64,000 nt of DNA from Dermatemys mawii (GCA_007922305.1 ML677341.1:69024911-69088910); one strand, 5' to 3'. Counted from the first letter of the stretch, positions 1 through 12,254 are shown. Notes: generated by a model from the sequence alone, not told the origin. Made by a program: numbers and translations.

Positions 1-1890
1 CTGTCCTAACCAAGTTGGAGCCACCCAACATGGGTGAGAGTACCTCTGAAGCCTAGTCCTTTTGTGAGTATCTAAATCAAATGTATCTGAATGTCTTTCA
101 CTGATTAGATGTAGTAATTATTTAGGCTTTTAGGCATGGTTAGAGCAATTATATAAATGCCATTTGACCTTTGGATTTAATAAAGGAGTTTAGGGTTGAC
201 TTTGTGTCATGGTAATGCCCTCTGTTAAAAATAGTTCCAACAGCTGGCAATCCCTAGCCTTGCAAATATGGCTGATGAGAAAAGAGCCAATAATAATGTT
301 GCTCAAATTTCTAAACAGAGGAGACAAATAGAAGATGTGAGCTGTGAAAGGAGAATGAGAACATAAAATCTAAATGCTGCTTCACATAAAATCATATTGC
401 TAAAAAAAAGGAAAATGAAATAGGGGCCAAAAATAACAACTTTTTTTAATGAAAAGCAATAACATAGTTAAGACACAGTTTTATAGCAACATATAGGAGG
501 GAAAATACAGCTTGGTCAGCAAATTCAGTAGTTTTCCTTGATGCTTAGCTATATTCTAATTAACACAAAAGGGACAAAATTTAGCCAGAAGCAACTTATC
601 TAGATAGCGTTAGTATTCCCATTATCTCTTGTAGTGCCAGATCAAATAGAAACATTTCTCCCTCCAAATCTAATAAACCAATTAATGAACATCTCCAGTT
701 TTGTTATTTAGCTTCCTTATCATCAGCTAAAATCAATAACATCATCTTCTTCAGTCCTTGGATGATGCTCTGTTTTAAGTATTCTTTTCAGAAACCACTT
801 TCCTTATCTAAGCTGCTGCAGAGGCTTTCTGACACTTCATTATCTATAAACACTGCTCTTAACATTTTCAAGAAAGCAAAGATTCGGGATCTTCCTTACT
901 AAGGAGGAAGGCTGGACAAAACCACCACAATACCTGTGTTTTTGATAAACCTTACATTGCAGTAACTTGAACTATCACTTAAATTTAATTTCTCATTGTT
1001 TTGTTCCTTCTAATCTGATGTTCTACATCACACGTTCATTTTAAGAAGTCTGATTACTGCTTCCAATTTCTTCTTTGTGCTAAGGACTCCAGATCTGTTG
1101 CACACAGGTTGAAGTACCCATTGTAACTTGGGGGCCGAACGAATCCTGTCGGTCACAGGTACCAGGGAACTGCCCTGCCTCCTGAAGTTCCCTCCAATTT
1201 TAGCTATCTCTATAGAAGCAGGTGGTTCGGGTAGACATTCCCCCCCTCTCTCCCCCTGTCCCCATACACACTGCAGAGCTTTCCTAAAGGAAATTCCAAA
1301 TTGTATTTCAAACAATTAGACTAACAGTTCAGTTTAATAATGTGTTGATCTAATTCCCAGCCATGTCACTGGGCTGCATTTGATTGTTGTGGAGATTGTC
1401 CCCTCAGTTCCACTTCTCCTGAGGCATTTGCAGCAGCTGGTGCTCCGGCAGGCTTCAGGGAATGAGCTAGGATAAGAAAGCCAGAGGCAAGATGCAGGCT
1501 ATGCCAGATGGGGTCATTTCAGCCCCTTCCTGTGCCATGCCCCATATCCCGTACATATACCTACACTAAGGCTTGGGGAAAGGAGGGGAGGCTTGAGAAG
1601 CAGCCTTATGGCTGTCATCCCAGGGTAGGCATTGTGAAAAATTCTCCCCTAGGAGTATATGGAGCTTTCAGAGTCCCTTGCCACCAGTCTGGCCCTTTTA
1701 TGCTTTGGAAAGGGGTCTGACCAGAGTGCGGGTCTTGTCCCATATCTGCTTTTGTGAGTTCCAATAGTTTCTCAATCCAGAGCTGCTTCTGATAACACTC
1801 TCACTGCAGAATTTTGCTGCAGTAACTCCACAGTTAATGTTGTTTCGATCTTGCGTCCCTGCTCCTTTACAGAACATACTCATTTAAAGT
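1..1890. other. Intergenic sequence, no gene seen
   Basis: AT-rich to 1.0 kb, more balanced after. No exon-like frame with splice sites, RNA gene or recognisable repeat was found. In human, as I recall, APAF1 lies tail-to-tail with ANKS1B, but no APAF1 WD40 exon was recognised here or elsewhere in the first 17 kb. Confidence 0.6.
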
Positions 1891-1894
1891 TGTG

Positions 1895-2110
1895 AAATGC
1901 TCCCCTATAACATCATTTGGCTGCCTGTTTTGTCCACAGCTGGCAGCTCCCCTATGCCCCCCTCAGCACCTGCTGGCGGACCCCAAGGATTAGCACCTTC
2001 CCCTGCTCCTCTCACCTCCTGCCCGCAGCAATCATCTGGTTTGCAGCGTTCAGTAGGGAGCAGGGAGGACTCGGCTCACAGGCTCCCTCTCCCTCCCCCG
2101 CCTCCTAAAT
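1895..2110. repeat. GC-rich fragment of a non-autonomous DNA element
   Basis: C-rich stretch with Pro-coding frames resembling, from memory, internal sequence of turtle hAT-type elements. It butts directly against the Penelope-like fragment at about 2113, creating an artificial fused open frame (1897-2277). Classification is tentative. Confidence 0.35.
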
Positions 2111-2112
2111 TG

Positions 2113-2735
2113 ATTGGCATGGTGTGCCAGCAATGCCCCTCTGCCATGTACATTGACCAAACCGGACAGTCTCTACGCAAAAGAATAAATGGACACAAAG
2201 CTGACATCAGGAATCATAACATTCAAAAACCAGTAGGAGAACACTTCAATCTTCCCGGTTACTCAGTAACAGACTAAAAGGTGGGAATTCGTCAACAAAA
2301 AACTTCAAAAACAGACTCTATTGAGAAACTGCTGAACTGGAATTAATTTGCAAACTGGATACCATAAAATTAGGCTTGAATAAAAACTGGGAGTGGCTGG
2401 GTCATTACACAAACTGCAATCTATTGCCCCACGTTAAGTAGCCAGCTACTGTTACTCACACCTTCTTGTCAACTGTTTGAAATGGGTCATCCTGATTAAC
2501 ACTACAAAAGTGTTTTTTTCTTCTGCTAATAATAGCTCACCTTAATTGATTAGCCACTTAAAATTAGTATGGAAACCTACACCTTTTCAGGGTGTGTGTG
2601 TGTGTGTGTGTAAAATCTTCCTACTGTATGTTCTACTATATGCATATGATGCAGTGGGTTCTTGCAAAGCTTATGCCCAAATAAATGTGTTAGTCTCTAA
2701 GGTGCCACAAGTACTCCTCATTCTGTTAACTGTCA
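2113..2735 (+). mobile_element. Penelope-like element 3' fragment with broken GIY-YIG endonuclease
   Basis: Plus-strand frame at 2118-2274 reads like the C-terminal GIY-YIG endonuclease of Penelope-like retroelements: two Cys (CQQC), a degenerate GIY (AMYIDQTG), an arginine-containing helix (SLRKRINGHKADI) and the PVGEHF motif. An in-frame stop (TAA at 2275) and later stops kill it; homologous reading continues past the first stop (KVGIRQQK). Downstream at about 2683-2730 comes the tail sequence 'gttagtctctaaggtgccac', which also ends the solitary tails at 29.1-29.4 and 48.05 kb. Reverse transcriptase is absent, so this is a 5'-truncated copy. Confidence 0.8.
2592..2611. repeat. (TG)n microsatellite
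   Basis: About ten uninterrupted TG units inside the degraded Penelope-like fragment. Confidence 0.95.
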
Positions 2736-2749
2736 CTCTCTCAATGTAG

Positions 2750-5700
2750 TTTCCTTGAGTGAAGTTCCATGACTAATTTTTCTTATGATGTCCACTCATA
2801 GCAGGGGAATAACTGGACCTCCCAGATGTAGCCCAAAATGAGAGGCAATAAACAGTTTCCCTTAGTGCCTCAATCCCAGTTATATAAGGCAAACTTACCC
2901 AAAGATAAGATTCTTCGAAAAAAAATTCTCCAACTAACTGTCTTCCTAGGCTGCTAACCTCATAGTGACTGTTACATATTTCCATGGTTTTTTTCTTAAT
3001 AGTCCTGAATAATTTTAAGGCTCATGTGGTCAAAGGCACCGCAGCCCGATTTCCATCCAAGAGGTTTTTTTAGAACAAGCACATACTGTTCTCTGCATAA
3101 ACTTAAAAACTGTTTTTACATATATACTCTGCATTCAGTTGTGTCTTGTTGAGTGAGTTATTTGGATTTTTTTAAAAGAAACCTGGTATTCTTTTAAACC
3201 TTTGCGTGTAATAGATGGGAGAATCACAGTGTCTTTTCTTGGTCTAGCCGACTATTTCTAGTCTATTTCTATTTATTTCTATTTCCTTGGTCTAGCGATA
3301 TTTACAAAACTAATTAGCTTTTTAATCTTGTTTCCCTGTAACTTCAACCCAATTTATGTGGGCCTGCTCCAAGAGCAACTTAAGACTTTTTTTCTTCTAG
3401 CTTAAGAGAAGCTTACGCTATGTACTAGAGACAGCTTCATCTCACTAAACGCTCACAAAGCTTTTTCTCTTTTGTGCTCTTTTCCCCACAGTATGTATTT
3501 GTGTGTTTTCTCTCTTTGGCATGGTACAGTTTCTTCAGAGGTGAACATAAACTCAATAGTAGTGTAGGAGCTCAGATTGAACTTTTGAACCCAGGCTGTT
3601 TAAATGGGCTCAAAATGAGGCAAACCAAATGTATACTTTCCATCTGTTTGAGAATGTATACTCTATAGGTGGTATATTTAAGATTTTATAATACACACCT
3701 GCATATGTAAATATATACTGTTTGGAAGTAGTTTACTGCTACTAACAAAGCTATTCTACTTCACTAGAATGTATCTGAAGGGGAACAGGCAATTTTTTTC
3801 ATCTTACACAATTGTTTATATAGGTATTTCTGGAGCATTCTAATAGACAAGAGGGTGGATCTATTATATTACACTTTTAAAAAAGGAAATTATTTATCTG
3901 TAAGTCATCTTGTATTTATAATTGGTAGTAATTATAGCAGATCCATATTCTTCTTCTCCACTAGAGTCAAAGTTTATTAAATGTTTGTATGCCTGAAAAC
4001 CTGCTGGCTTAGGGAAATTTACTGGCTCACACTTTTTAGCTGTGTGAAACATTCTGAATATTGTTATGCATTGAGAGTAGGGATCCAAGAGTATGGCACT
4101 GCTACCTTCAGAAAGAGAGTGCATTACGGGTAATTTTCTTTTCCCAGGCATGTCAGAGTTAGAACAGCTTATAAAGAAAAGAATGAAACTTAAAATTACT
4201 ATGAGTGTTTGCTTGCGTTCATATACCTCATTCCAAAGGGTAAGAAGAAAGATTAGGGAAGTAGGAGGAAAATTGTTTTTGGTTTAACCACCAATCTCTG
4301 GAGAGGGATTTTGTAGGCCATGTGGAGGAGCTGACATGTTTTTAACAGAGGATTAGAAAATGCCTAGTTTGTGGTGGTGGTTTTTTAACAGAACATTTGT
4401 GGAAAGAATGGATGATCCATTAGTATAGATAACTTTCCCAGGTCTGTATTGCTAGAATTCAGAGCAGTTATCTCCTGGTTTTTTTTTTGTTTGTTTTCTT
4501 TTTTAAAAAAAAGCTTCTGAAGTTTGCATCTCTCTCTTGGTCAGTGCACAGGCAATAGCATTAGCGAGTTCATGTAACTCAATTGGCTGTTCTGTGCAGT
4601 TCACTTATGACGCTGCAGGGCTGCAGTTGAGGCTTATCGATCCAGATGTGTGAACAACAGCTAGTGAAAGCAACTTCTAAAAGTAAGCTGTACAACATGT
4701 GAATTGCTCAAGAGTTTTAGTTTAGAAGTACAAATGGTGTGAATACTATACATATTGGGATCTGAACTGATGCTGATTGAGAAGTGAGGGAAGCTTCTGG
4801 CTGACATATTAGGAAAGCTTCAATCCATTTTTAAAAATAGGCACAATATCATTTCTTTGCTACTTTGATGAACCTAAATTTTCATAAACTATTTGAAAAT
4901 ATTAAAATAGCTGGTAGATGCTTCACTATAGTAATTTCTCGAACAGAAGTAAAACAACTATGTTCTTTCCTCTGCTTTAAAACTAGTGAAAAGAGTGACT
5001 GGATAAAACTCATTTAGCTGGTTTTGGAGGGGTCAGCTGTCAAACTGCTGCTATGACTCAATAGCTGGTTATCAGAAGCAATAAGTTTATTGAGGGTACA
5101 ATGTTCTTCCTTTCAAAGTTATGTGTTGTGGCAGGCAGCAAGACAGAAATCTCTGTTAGAGCTTCTAGTGTCATTGACTATCCCAGTATCCAAAGAAAGA
5201 TGCTCCCAGCAGGGGATGGCTGCTGGAGACAGATGCAAACTGATTGGCTTATGGAAGCCACTAAAAAAAGTCTTTAGCTCTTTGCTACCTTATTTACACA
5301 GTCTGTCCAGGAAATTTTAATTTGACTTGGGAAATGTATTAAACACAATATATGGCAACAAGTCAAAAATTTACAAACGTAAGATCATATCATCTCTTTT
5401 CACCTATTGAAGGGAACAAAACTTGCAAACTCTCAGTCAGGGTAGGGTTTCCTCCTTTGTACCCCTGGAGTTCACAGGGGCTTTGGTTCTTTAAGACCAT
5501 AGATGTCCTAGGAGTTGTGGAGTTCCACAGACTTGGCAAATCTGCCTATGCCACGTATGTGCCTCCTGTTAAGTCCTTTGCTACTGGCCCCAACATCCCT
5601 GCACAGAGTGGTTCATATTTCAAAATGGATCACTTAACTATCCTGGTGGAGGAATCAGTGCTGTGAGGAGATACTACTGCTGAGTTACTATTGCACTTCA

Positions 5701-6372
5701 GACTTGGTACAATAGAAATGTGTGTAGACTGTTTGTTTATTTTTCAGTAGGAACAAAGCATTTAGAGAAAAAGGATTCTAAAAATACACTACTTTTGTTT
5801 TAAGAAGTCTAGCTGATCAGTGTCTGTCATTGGCCACAGCTTCTGAAGGGAAGAACAGCAGGTGCCTGAACTCAGGCAGACCTACTTGCTTGATACACAG
5901 GTTACAGTAGCCAGTGGCCCAGTGTAGGGGTGGGAGAATTGTGAAATTCCATCCTCTGGTAGGTCAATATCTAAAGCCAGAGAGGTTGCATTCAGAAACC
6001 ACAAAGAGGACAGAGGTTAAGCTAGTCCTGTAACACTGGTCTACAATTTTTTAGAAGTCGTCTGCTTCAGAGATAAAATGTGATATTTATTATGTATTTT
6101 GATGTGCTGAATTCAAATATGACAATTAAAACAACTGGCTACTGTTTAAGATATTTAAGTTTTTACATTTTATGCCTATGTATATTGTGTAGATAGTAGA
6201 GTTTTAATCATAAAGTGTAAACCTAGGTCTTTTCATGTGTTTATGGTTGCTTTACATGATAATATTTCACCTGTCCTGTTTAAATAACACTTTAAAAATC
6301 AGCAAAAGGGTTATATAAATAAAATGTACTATGAAACAAAAGGCAAAAAACTATTATGTACATAGTTTAGTC
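2750..6372. other. Intergenic AT-rich sequence, no gene seen
   Basis: Several short frames occur (for example 3474-3668, 3894-4151 and 5352-5666), but none has a recognisable domain. A pyrimidine-rich CCCCACAG at about 3484-3491 resembles a splice acceptor, but no matching donor or known protein follows. It could include unrecognised UTR or repeat sequence. Confidence 0.5.
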
Positions 6373-8066
6373 CTATTCAGTGTCTACTCGGCGCTTCTTG
6401 GCTTGTCTCTTGTATTCATTAAATGGAGCATCTCTTGTCACTGTCCAGCAATAGTCTGCAAGCAGTGATGGGCTCCATTTGCCCTGATAGCGTTTCTCCA
6501 TTGTTGCAATGTCCTGGTGAAATCGCTTGCCATGCTCGTCACTCACTGCTCCGCAGTTTGTTGGAAAAAAAATCTAGATGAATGTGCAAAAAATGTATCT
6601 TTAGTGACATGTTGCAACCAAGGCTTTTGTATGCCTTGAGGAGGTTTTCCACCAACAACCTGTAGTTGTCTGCCTTGTTGTTTCCGAGAAAATGTATTGC
6701 CACTGACTGGAAGGCTTTCCATGCCGTCTTTTTCTTGCCACGCAGTGCATGGTCAAATGCATCATCTCGAAGAAGTTCACGAATCTGAGGACCAACAGAG
6801 ACACCTTCCTTTATCTTAGCTTCACTTAACCTTGGACATTTTCCACGGAGGTACTTGAAAGCTGCTTGTGTTTTGTCAATGACCTTGACAAAGTTCTTCA
6901 TTAGACCCAGCTTGATGTGTAAGGGTGGTAACAATCTTCCTTGATTCAACAAGTGGTTGATGCTGAACACTTTTCCTCCCAGGCTCCAATGACTGTCGGA
7001 GTGGACAATCTTTCTTGATGTAGTGGGAATCTCTTGCACGACTATCCCATTCGCAGAGAAAACAGCAGTACTTTGTGTATCCAGTCTGCAGACCAAGCAA
7101 GAGAGCAACAACCTTCAAATCACCACAGAGCTGCCACTAATGTTGGTCATAGTTTATGCACCTCAAAAGTTGTTTCATGTTGTCATAGGTTTCCTTCATA
7201 TGGACTGCATGACCAACTGGAATCGATGGCAAAACATTGCCATTATGCAGCAAAACAGCTTTAAGACTCGTCTTCGATGAATCAGTGAAGAGTCTCCACT
7301 CATCTGGATCGTGAACGATGTTGAAGGCTGCCATCACACAATCGATGTTGTTGCAGGCTACAAGATCACCTTCCATGAAGAAGAATGGGACGAGATCTTT
7401 TTGACGGTCACGGAACATAGAAACCCTAACATCACCTGCCAGGAGATTCCACTGCTGTAGTCTGGAGCCCAACAGCTCTGCCTTACTCTTGGGTAGTTCC
7501 AAATCCTTGACAAGGTCATTCAGTTCAGCTTGTGTTATGAGGTGTGGTTCAAAGGAGGAGGATGGGAGAAAATGTGGGTCCTGTGACATTAATGGTTCAG
7601 GACCAGAAGTTTCATCCTCTTCCTCTTCCTCGTCTGACTCAAGTGAGAGTGATTCTGGTGCATCAGGAACCGGCAGTCCTTCTCCGTGGGGTATTGGGCG
7701 TATAGCTGCTGGAATGTTTGGATAATGCACAGTTCACTTTTTCTTCTTTGACACACCTTTCCTAACTGGAGGCACCATGCAGAAGTAACAATTGCTGGTA
7801 TGATCTGTTGGCTCTCTCCAAATCATTGGCACTGCAAAAGGCATAGATTTCCTTTTCCTGTTCAACCACTGGCGAAGATTTGTTGCACAAGTGTTGCAGC
7901 ATATGTGTGGGGCCCACCTCTTGTCCTGATCTCCAATTTTGCAGCCAAAATAAAGGTGATAGGCTTTCTTAACCATAGTGGTTATACTGCGCTTTTGTGA
8001 TGCAAAAGTCACTTCACCACAAACATAGCAGAAGTTATCTGCACTGTTCACACAAGTACGAGGCAT
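6373..8066 (-). pseudogene. Broken transposon-borne gene of a Cys-rich uncharacterised protein family
   Basis: Minus-strand gene of about 565 codons starting MPRTCVNSADNFCY and ending at TAG (6375-6373) after KKRRVDTE. It starts with a Cys-rich module: CYVCGE at residues 13-18, then HICCNTC and CYFC pairs, likely a zinc-binding fold. An acidic stretch follows (EEEEED), then a mostly helical body with a second Cys group (CCFLCEW) and a final EHGKRFHQD segment. I recall near-identical 'uncharacterised' proteins repeated in turtles, insects and cnidarians, so it is very probably carried by a mobile element; I cannot name the family. Four lesions are seen: TGA at 7736-7734 (where relatives have Trp), TAG at 7139-7137 (for Gln), a frameshift near 6935-6940, and a frameshift at the A8 tract 6565-6572. 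Confidence 0.8.
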
Positions 8067-8183
8067 CTCTGCTCACTTTGGCTAAACAGAAATGTGTCCC
8101 TTTGCAAAATCAAACACTGACAAATAAGAGAGCATGACACTGTATGATTTCTAGAGCTGATATAGGGCAATTTGTTCAACAGA

Positions 8184-8284
8184 GTGATGTAAGCTTCGTT
8201 ATGATTGCATCATCCATGACTTCTAGGAATAACATGATGCAATTCATATCATGTATGATGCAATACCAGCTTCAGATTGCATCA
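8184..8284. promoter_or_regulatory. Cluster of four identical TGATGCAAT 9-mers upstream of the Cys-rich ORF
   Basis: Four exact copies: 8204-8212 (as ATTGCATCA), 8235-8243, 8256-8264 (both TGATGCAAT) and 8276-8284 (ATTGCATCA). The orientation pattern is reverse-forward-forward-reverse. A near match (TGATGTAAG) lies at 8185-8193. The cluster is 138-218 nt upstream of the minus-strand start codon at 8066. The 9-mer equals the C/EBP-ATF response element consensus (TGATGxAAx), but it may instead be a subterminal motif bound by the element's own protein. No copy was found on the other side of the ORF. Confidence 0.6.
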
Positions 8285-8299
8285 TTCATTGTTTTGCCT

Positions 8300-9328
8300 A
8301 AAAAGCAAGTACTGTCCAAACCCAGTCATAGATTTATTCATAGATCCAGTCAAAGATGTATTTTAGTCATTTCTGGTTTAAATTGAGATCCCTTCCCTTT
8401 ATAACTCACTTATCCTCTGCCATTCCCATGTCAAGGGTCGTATATACTGACCCAATAGCATATCTTGAAAACTAGAGCCAATCAACAATTTTAAGCATCA
8501 TTTTTGTTCTCAGTGACCCACAATTAGTAAAGTTTGACTGCTTATTTCAGAGGCATTTTGGCTGTAGAGCAGTGTAATCATAACAGTGGTGCACTCTAGA
8601 CTGGTGAATTTCCAGTGACAGCAGCATTTAAAACAAAAGCATTGCTTGTTTTGCAATAGGAACAAAGCTTTTATTCTTGTGTGCTTGCTGTGGTTTTCAA
8701 CCTGTGGTCTGCAGACCCCTGGAAAAAGGAAGGTTGAAAAAATTCAGGGAAAGTTGTTTCTTCTGAGCTCTAAAAAAAATGACACAGAGACAAACTGTTC
8801 CACCCACCCTCTCCCACACACATGGATGGCATTTCAGCAGCTGAGGCACTCCCTGGTAACAAACAGTATGAAAGGTTATTCAAATGTGATCAGATTCAAT
8901 GCCACTGGAGATAAGGACCAGGAAAATATCAACACATTAAGCAAAGACTGACGTTACAGTAGCGTCTGTGTTACCAGAGGAAATTGTTCTTTATTTAGAG
9001 TTAAGGCTGCTCAAATGCATTTCCTATCAGTATAAATCACTAGGGGGGGGAGGGGGAGATCAGCAGTTACATCAGCATTGCCATTCACACCAGTCTCTGC
9101 TCCAATGCCATAGTACCCAAACACAATCCACAATCTAAAATTCTGACAATGAAACATTCACACATCTGATTCCTGACAGTCCCCCTCAAACACAAAACTG
9201 TAACACCAATCACAGCCAGAGTAATACTCCCAGATAAAAATGATGTTAAAATAGAAATAAGGATGAGATTCAATAAGAGTAAGTTGTGGTGGTCATACAT
9301 TATAGGGTTGTCTCATAACTATGAATTT
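8300..9328. other. Intergenic, weak repeat traces
   Basis: A hAT-type terminal motif is visible around 8690-8735 (ttttcaacctgtggtctgca), but its partner end is not clear. The remainder is unremarkable, with a G-rich run at about 9043-9057. Confidence 0.45.
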
Positions 9329-9333
9329 CCTAG

Positions 9334-9800
9334 TGTAGGATGCCAGAAAACATTGTTACGGTGGATTGCTAGGGGCGCTCTCCCCCCCGACTCCAGGGAA
9401 GGAAAGGGTACTACAGGTCATTGTTATCAGTTGCTGCCCTGTTATCATATATTTTGCATACCAGTGCTCTCCGGTTCTCATTGCCTGCTTGCCTTGTGCA
9501 ATACTAATGAGACATCTGTTTGTATTATGTAATACTAATAAGACAAAAACAAGGTATTCGTTATTCATGAGGTATGCATGAGATGCAAATGTTCCTGTTA
9601 TTTCTCTGCCTGTGTTCCCTCGCATGGTGGGCTTCACTCCGAGCATTGCTCCGGTGCGTCGGGCTTTCCCAGTCTCAGTGGCAGCAACGAAGGGAGCCCC
9701 CGTTGTGGGTGAGTCACTTTTGCCTTCAATAAACTCACTACTTCTATTCAGCAGCTGTGTGTGTGCCTTGTTCCTACGGGACCCTGAGTACCCTGCAACA
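9334..9800 (+). mobile_element. Solo LTR with perfect 5-bp target duplication
   Basis: A 467-bp element beginning TGTAGG and ending GCAACA, flanked on both sides by CCTAG (9329-9333 and 9801-9805). Typical LTR features are present in plus orientation: an octamer-type ATGCAAAT (9583-9590), AATAAA at 9728-9733 with a CA/TG-rich region after it, and a short U5-like end. There is no internal coding sequence, so it is what remains after recombination between two LTRs. A 5-bp duplication suits an ERV3/ERVL-type or Gypsy-type element; the class cannot be settled from the LTR alone. Confidence 0.85.
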
Positions 9801-10740
9801 CCTAGGTTTAAGTTTGAACATAGATTCAAGTATGCCAAGGGATAGTAAAACACAGGACACCCAAACAACCTTAAATCTGCAATGCAGTGTGGTCAATCAT
9901 ACACACATGGTTATCACATAAGGCACGATCTGTAGTGTTCGTAGTTTCAGAAATGTAACTTGTTTTTAGAAAACAGTTCAGTCAATTTCTTCTCATGGTG
10001 TCACTACAGGACAGAGGTAAGATTGTTTAAGTGCCTTTACTGTGCATTTCTATACCCTAGGATTTTTGGATTTCTTTGGATATTAACCTTAACTCTGAAT
10101 TTCCAGGGTTTATAATGCTTGCTTTGGGGATGATTACAATGTCTCTGTAATGTAGTTTACATTAAGTTACTGATACACCCTTTCTCTATTCTTAACAGTT
10201 TTTGACTGGGAATTTCTTTGTGTCTCTTTTTAAAAGATTAAAAATGTCAGAAATACATTGACACTGGACAAATAACCCAAAAAGAATCTTACTATGTAAT
10301 ATTTCAAATAACTGGAAGCGATGGTGTCAGTCTTAACTTTTAGGGTCAGTTTCACCAATATGCTTTGGCTGAATAGCCATGCTGGCCAGTTACTCTGCTG
10401 TCACCATAATATTTTACAAGTAGATGTGCCTGTGGGATTAAAGGCTATAGTGTGTTAATTGTACATGGAAAAAAGAAATTGCCTCATCAGTGTAACGTCT
10501 CAGATACCTGTACCTGAGTTGAGCACATAAGCCAAAAGGGAAGTTACAAGCTATATATTCAGTGTCACTGTGCAGCCTACCACCAGTCAATGTGACATGA
10601 CAGAAACAGCTACAAGCATGGTTGAGAGCTTCTTTGTTTAGTGTATCCTCCTGAGGTTGCCATCCAATGTTTAAATTCTTTTTTGTTTTTTTTATATTTT
10701 ACAAATTAAAGCCTGGTGTGTTGTACAGGTGTCTTCTAGT
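9801..10740. other. Intergenic, nothing recognised
   Basis: AT-rich sequence without exon-like frames, terminal repeats or other recognisable structure. Confidence 0.5.
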
Positions 10741-10741
10741 A

Positions 10742-11464
10742 CAGTGGTTCCCAAACTGGGGTTCATGAACCCCTGGGGGTCTGCGGAATGTTACAAGTGG
10801 TTCTCGGGAAAAAATTCCCTAATGGCGGATAAAGCTGTCCCTAGGGACCCCAGACAGCGCGGGACCAGCAGCCCAGAGCCCTTGGATTCCAAGAGCTAAG
10901 CAGATCAAAGCAAGCATCACACTGAGGAGATTTAAACTTCAAGACACCTTATAAGAAAGGGAAGTGGATATTTTTTTGCTGTTTTTAAAATTAAATAGGC
11001 AGCTAGTATTGTTTTTAAAATTATTATGAAGAACAAGTTTGTTTTGTTGTAACATGCATTGTGTTTCTGGACTGCTCAAGACCCGAATGCTTGTGTAGAA
11101 GGAATTCTTTGAGTTGGCTTCTTAAATACCTTCATGCGGTTTCACATCTGATACTCCTTGATGAAACATAGGAGCCTTGTCTTACAACAGGCTTATTCAA
11201 AGTGATACAAACTACGAAAGGGAGATCTTGGAAGTGTGTTGCCATTTTCAGAATGTAATAAAAAATACTGTAGTGATAAATAATAAATAGTGTGTAATAA
11301 GCATGTCTTAAAACCAAATTTTCTATTTCCAAGATCACTGCTCTTATAATTTATACTCACATAAAGGAGAAAATCCCTGGAAATACCCATTTTTAGGAGA
11401 GTGTTTGCGAGACTTGACATTTTAGTGAAAGGGGTTCATGGGTTATTAAAGTTTGGGAACACTG
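10742..11464. mobile_element. Non-autonomous hAT element
   Basis: Terminal inverted repeats CAGTGGTTCCCAAACT at the left and AGTTTGGGAACACTG at the right. The flanks ttctagta (10734-10741) and atctaata (11465-11472) match at 6 of 8 positions, as expected of an aged 8-bp hAT target duplication. No transposase frame was recognised in the 723-bp body. Confidence 0.85.
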
Positions 11465-12250
11465 ATCTAATACAAAATAGAGCTCACAATTTGACCCAGA
11501 CCCATCCTATTGTCACAGGTTCACCTTCACTCACCCCCTCTCCTGCTTTCCACTTTCTGTCCTGGCTCTGGCTACCTTCTGCAAATAATGACAAAAATCT
11601 ACCATGACCGTCCCTTCTTTACAGGGACAGACTGATGGTCATGGCCGCTGCTGCTGCTGGGCTGTGGGAGCTAATGTATAGGGGTGCAGCTGGGCAACAC
11701 TGTGGCTCAGCAGGAACTGCAGCCCGTGTGCCTAGTTGTTGGGTTTGCAGGCACACTGGGCCACTTCGTACCTTTAGTGCAACAATGGTTCTTCTAGCCC
11801 CTCGGCTAGGTCAGTGACATGGTTCCAATGCCCCAGGCCAGGCTCTACAAAGCCTGACTTAGGGGTTGCAACACTCAGCATCGCAATGGCTAACTTTCAG
11901 GTGCTTAAAAATATTAAACAGCAATGGGAGCCACAAAGCCTGACAGCGTCCTGCTGCTCCCTATACAAAAAATGAGGGGTGAGAGGTGGTGACGAATGCA
12001 ATTCACAAAAGCCAGCATGGTAGCCAGCTCACCACCTGAGATGCCAATGAGAGGAATCTGTCCTTACTCCCTCCCTTTGCACAGTTAGGCACCTTAGTTC
12101 AAGCTGTAGGGAGGTACCGTGCTCTGCTTTCTATTCATAGCCAGGAATCCCTCTCCTGGAAACAGGCAACTTGGGAGCCTAAGTTGTTTCTTGTGAGAAC
12201 AACTTAAAACGTGCCTGCCTCTCTCCACACAAAATGGCTGCAGGAGGCAG
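11465..12250. other. Intergenic, probable repeat debris
   Basis: Moderately GC-rich. Parts resemble turtle interspersed repeats from memory but no boundaries are visible. Confidence 0.4.
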
Positions 12251-12254
12251 GGGT

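Noticed and set aside
1897..2277. 126-residue plus-strand frame taken as one protein
   Set aside because: It fuses a Pro-rich GC repeat frame with the Penelope-like endonuclease remnant by chance; two unrelated repeats meet at about 2113.
3474..3668. Possible exon after CCCCACAG
   Set aside because: The acceptor-like site is good but there is no donor and no known protein in any frame.
8144..8386. 80-codon plus-strand frame
   Set aside because: It is the reverse of the region upstream of the Cys-rich ORF and results from the TGATGCAAT cluster sequence.
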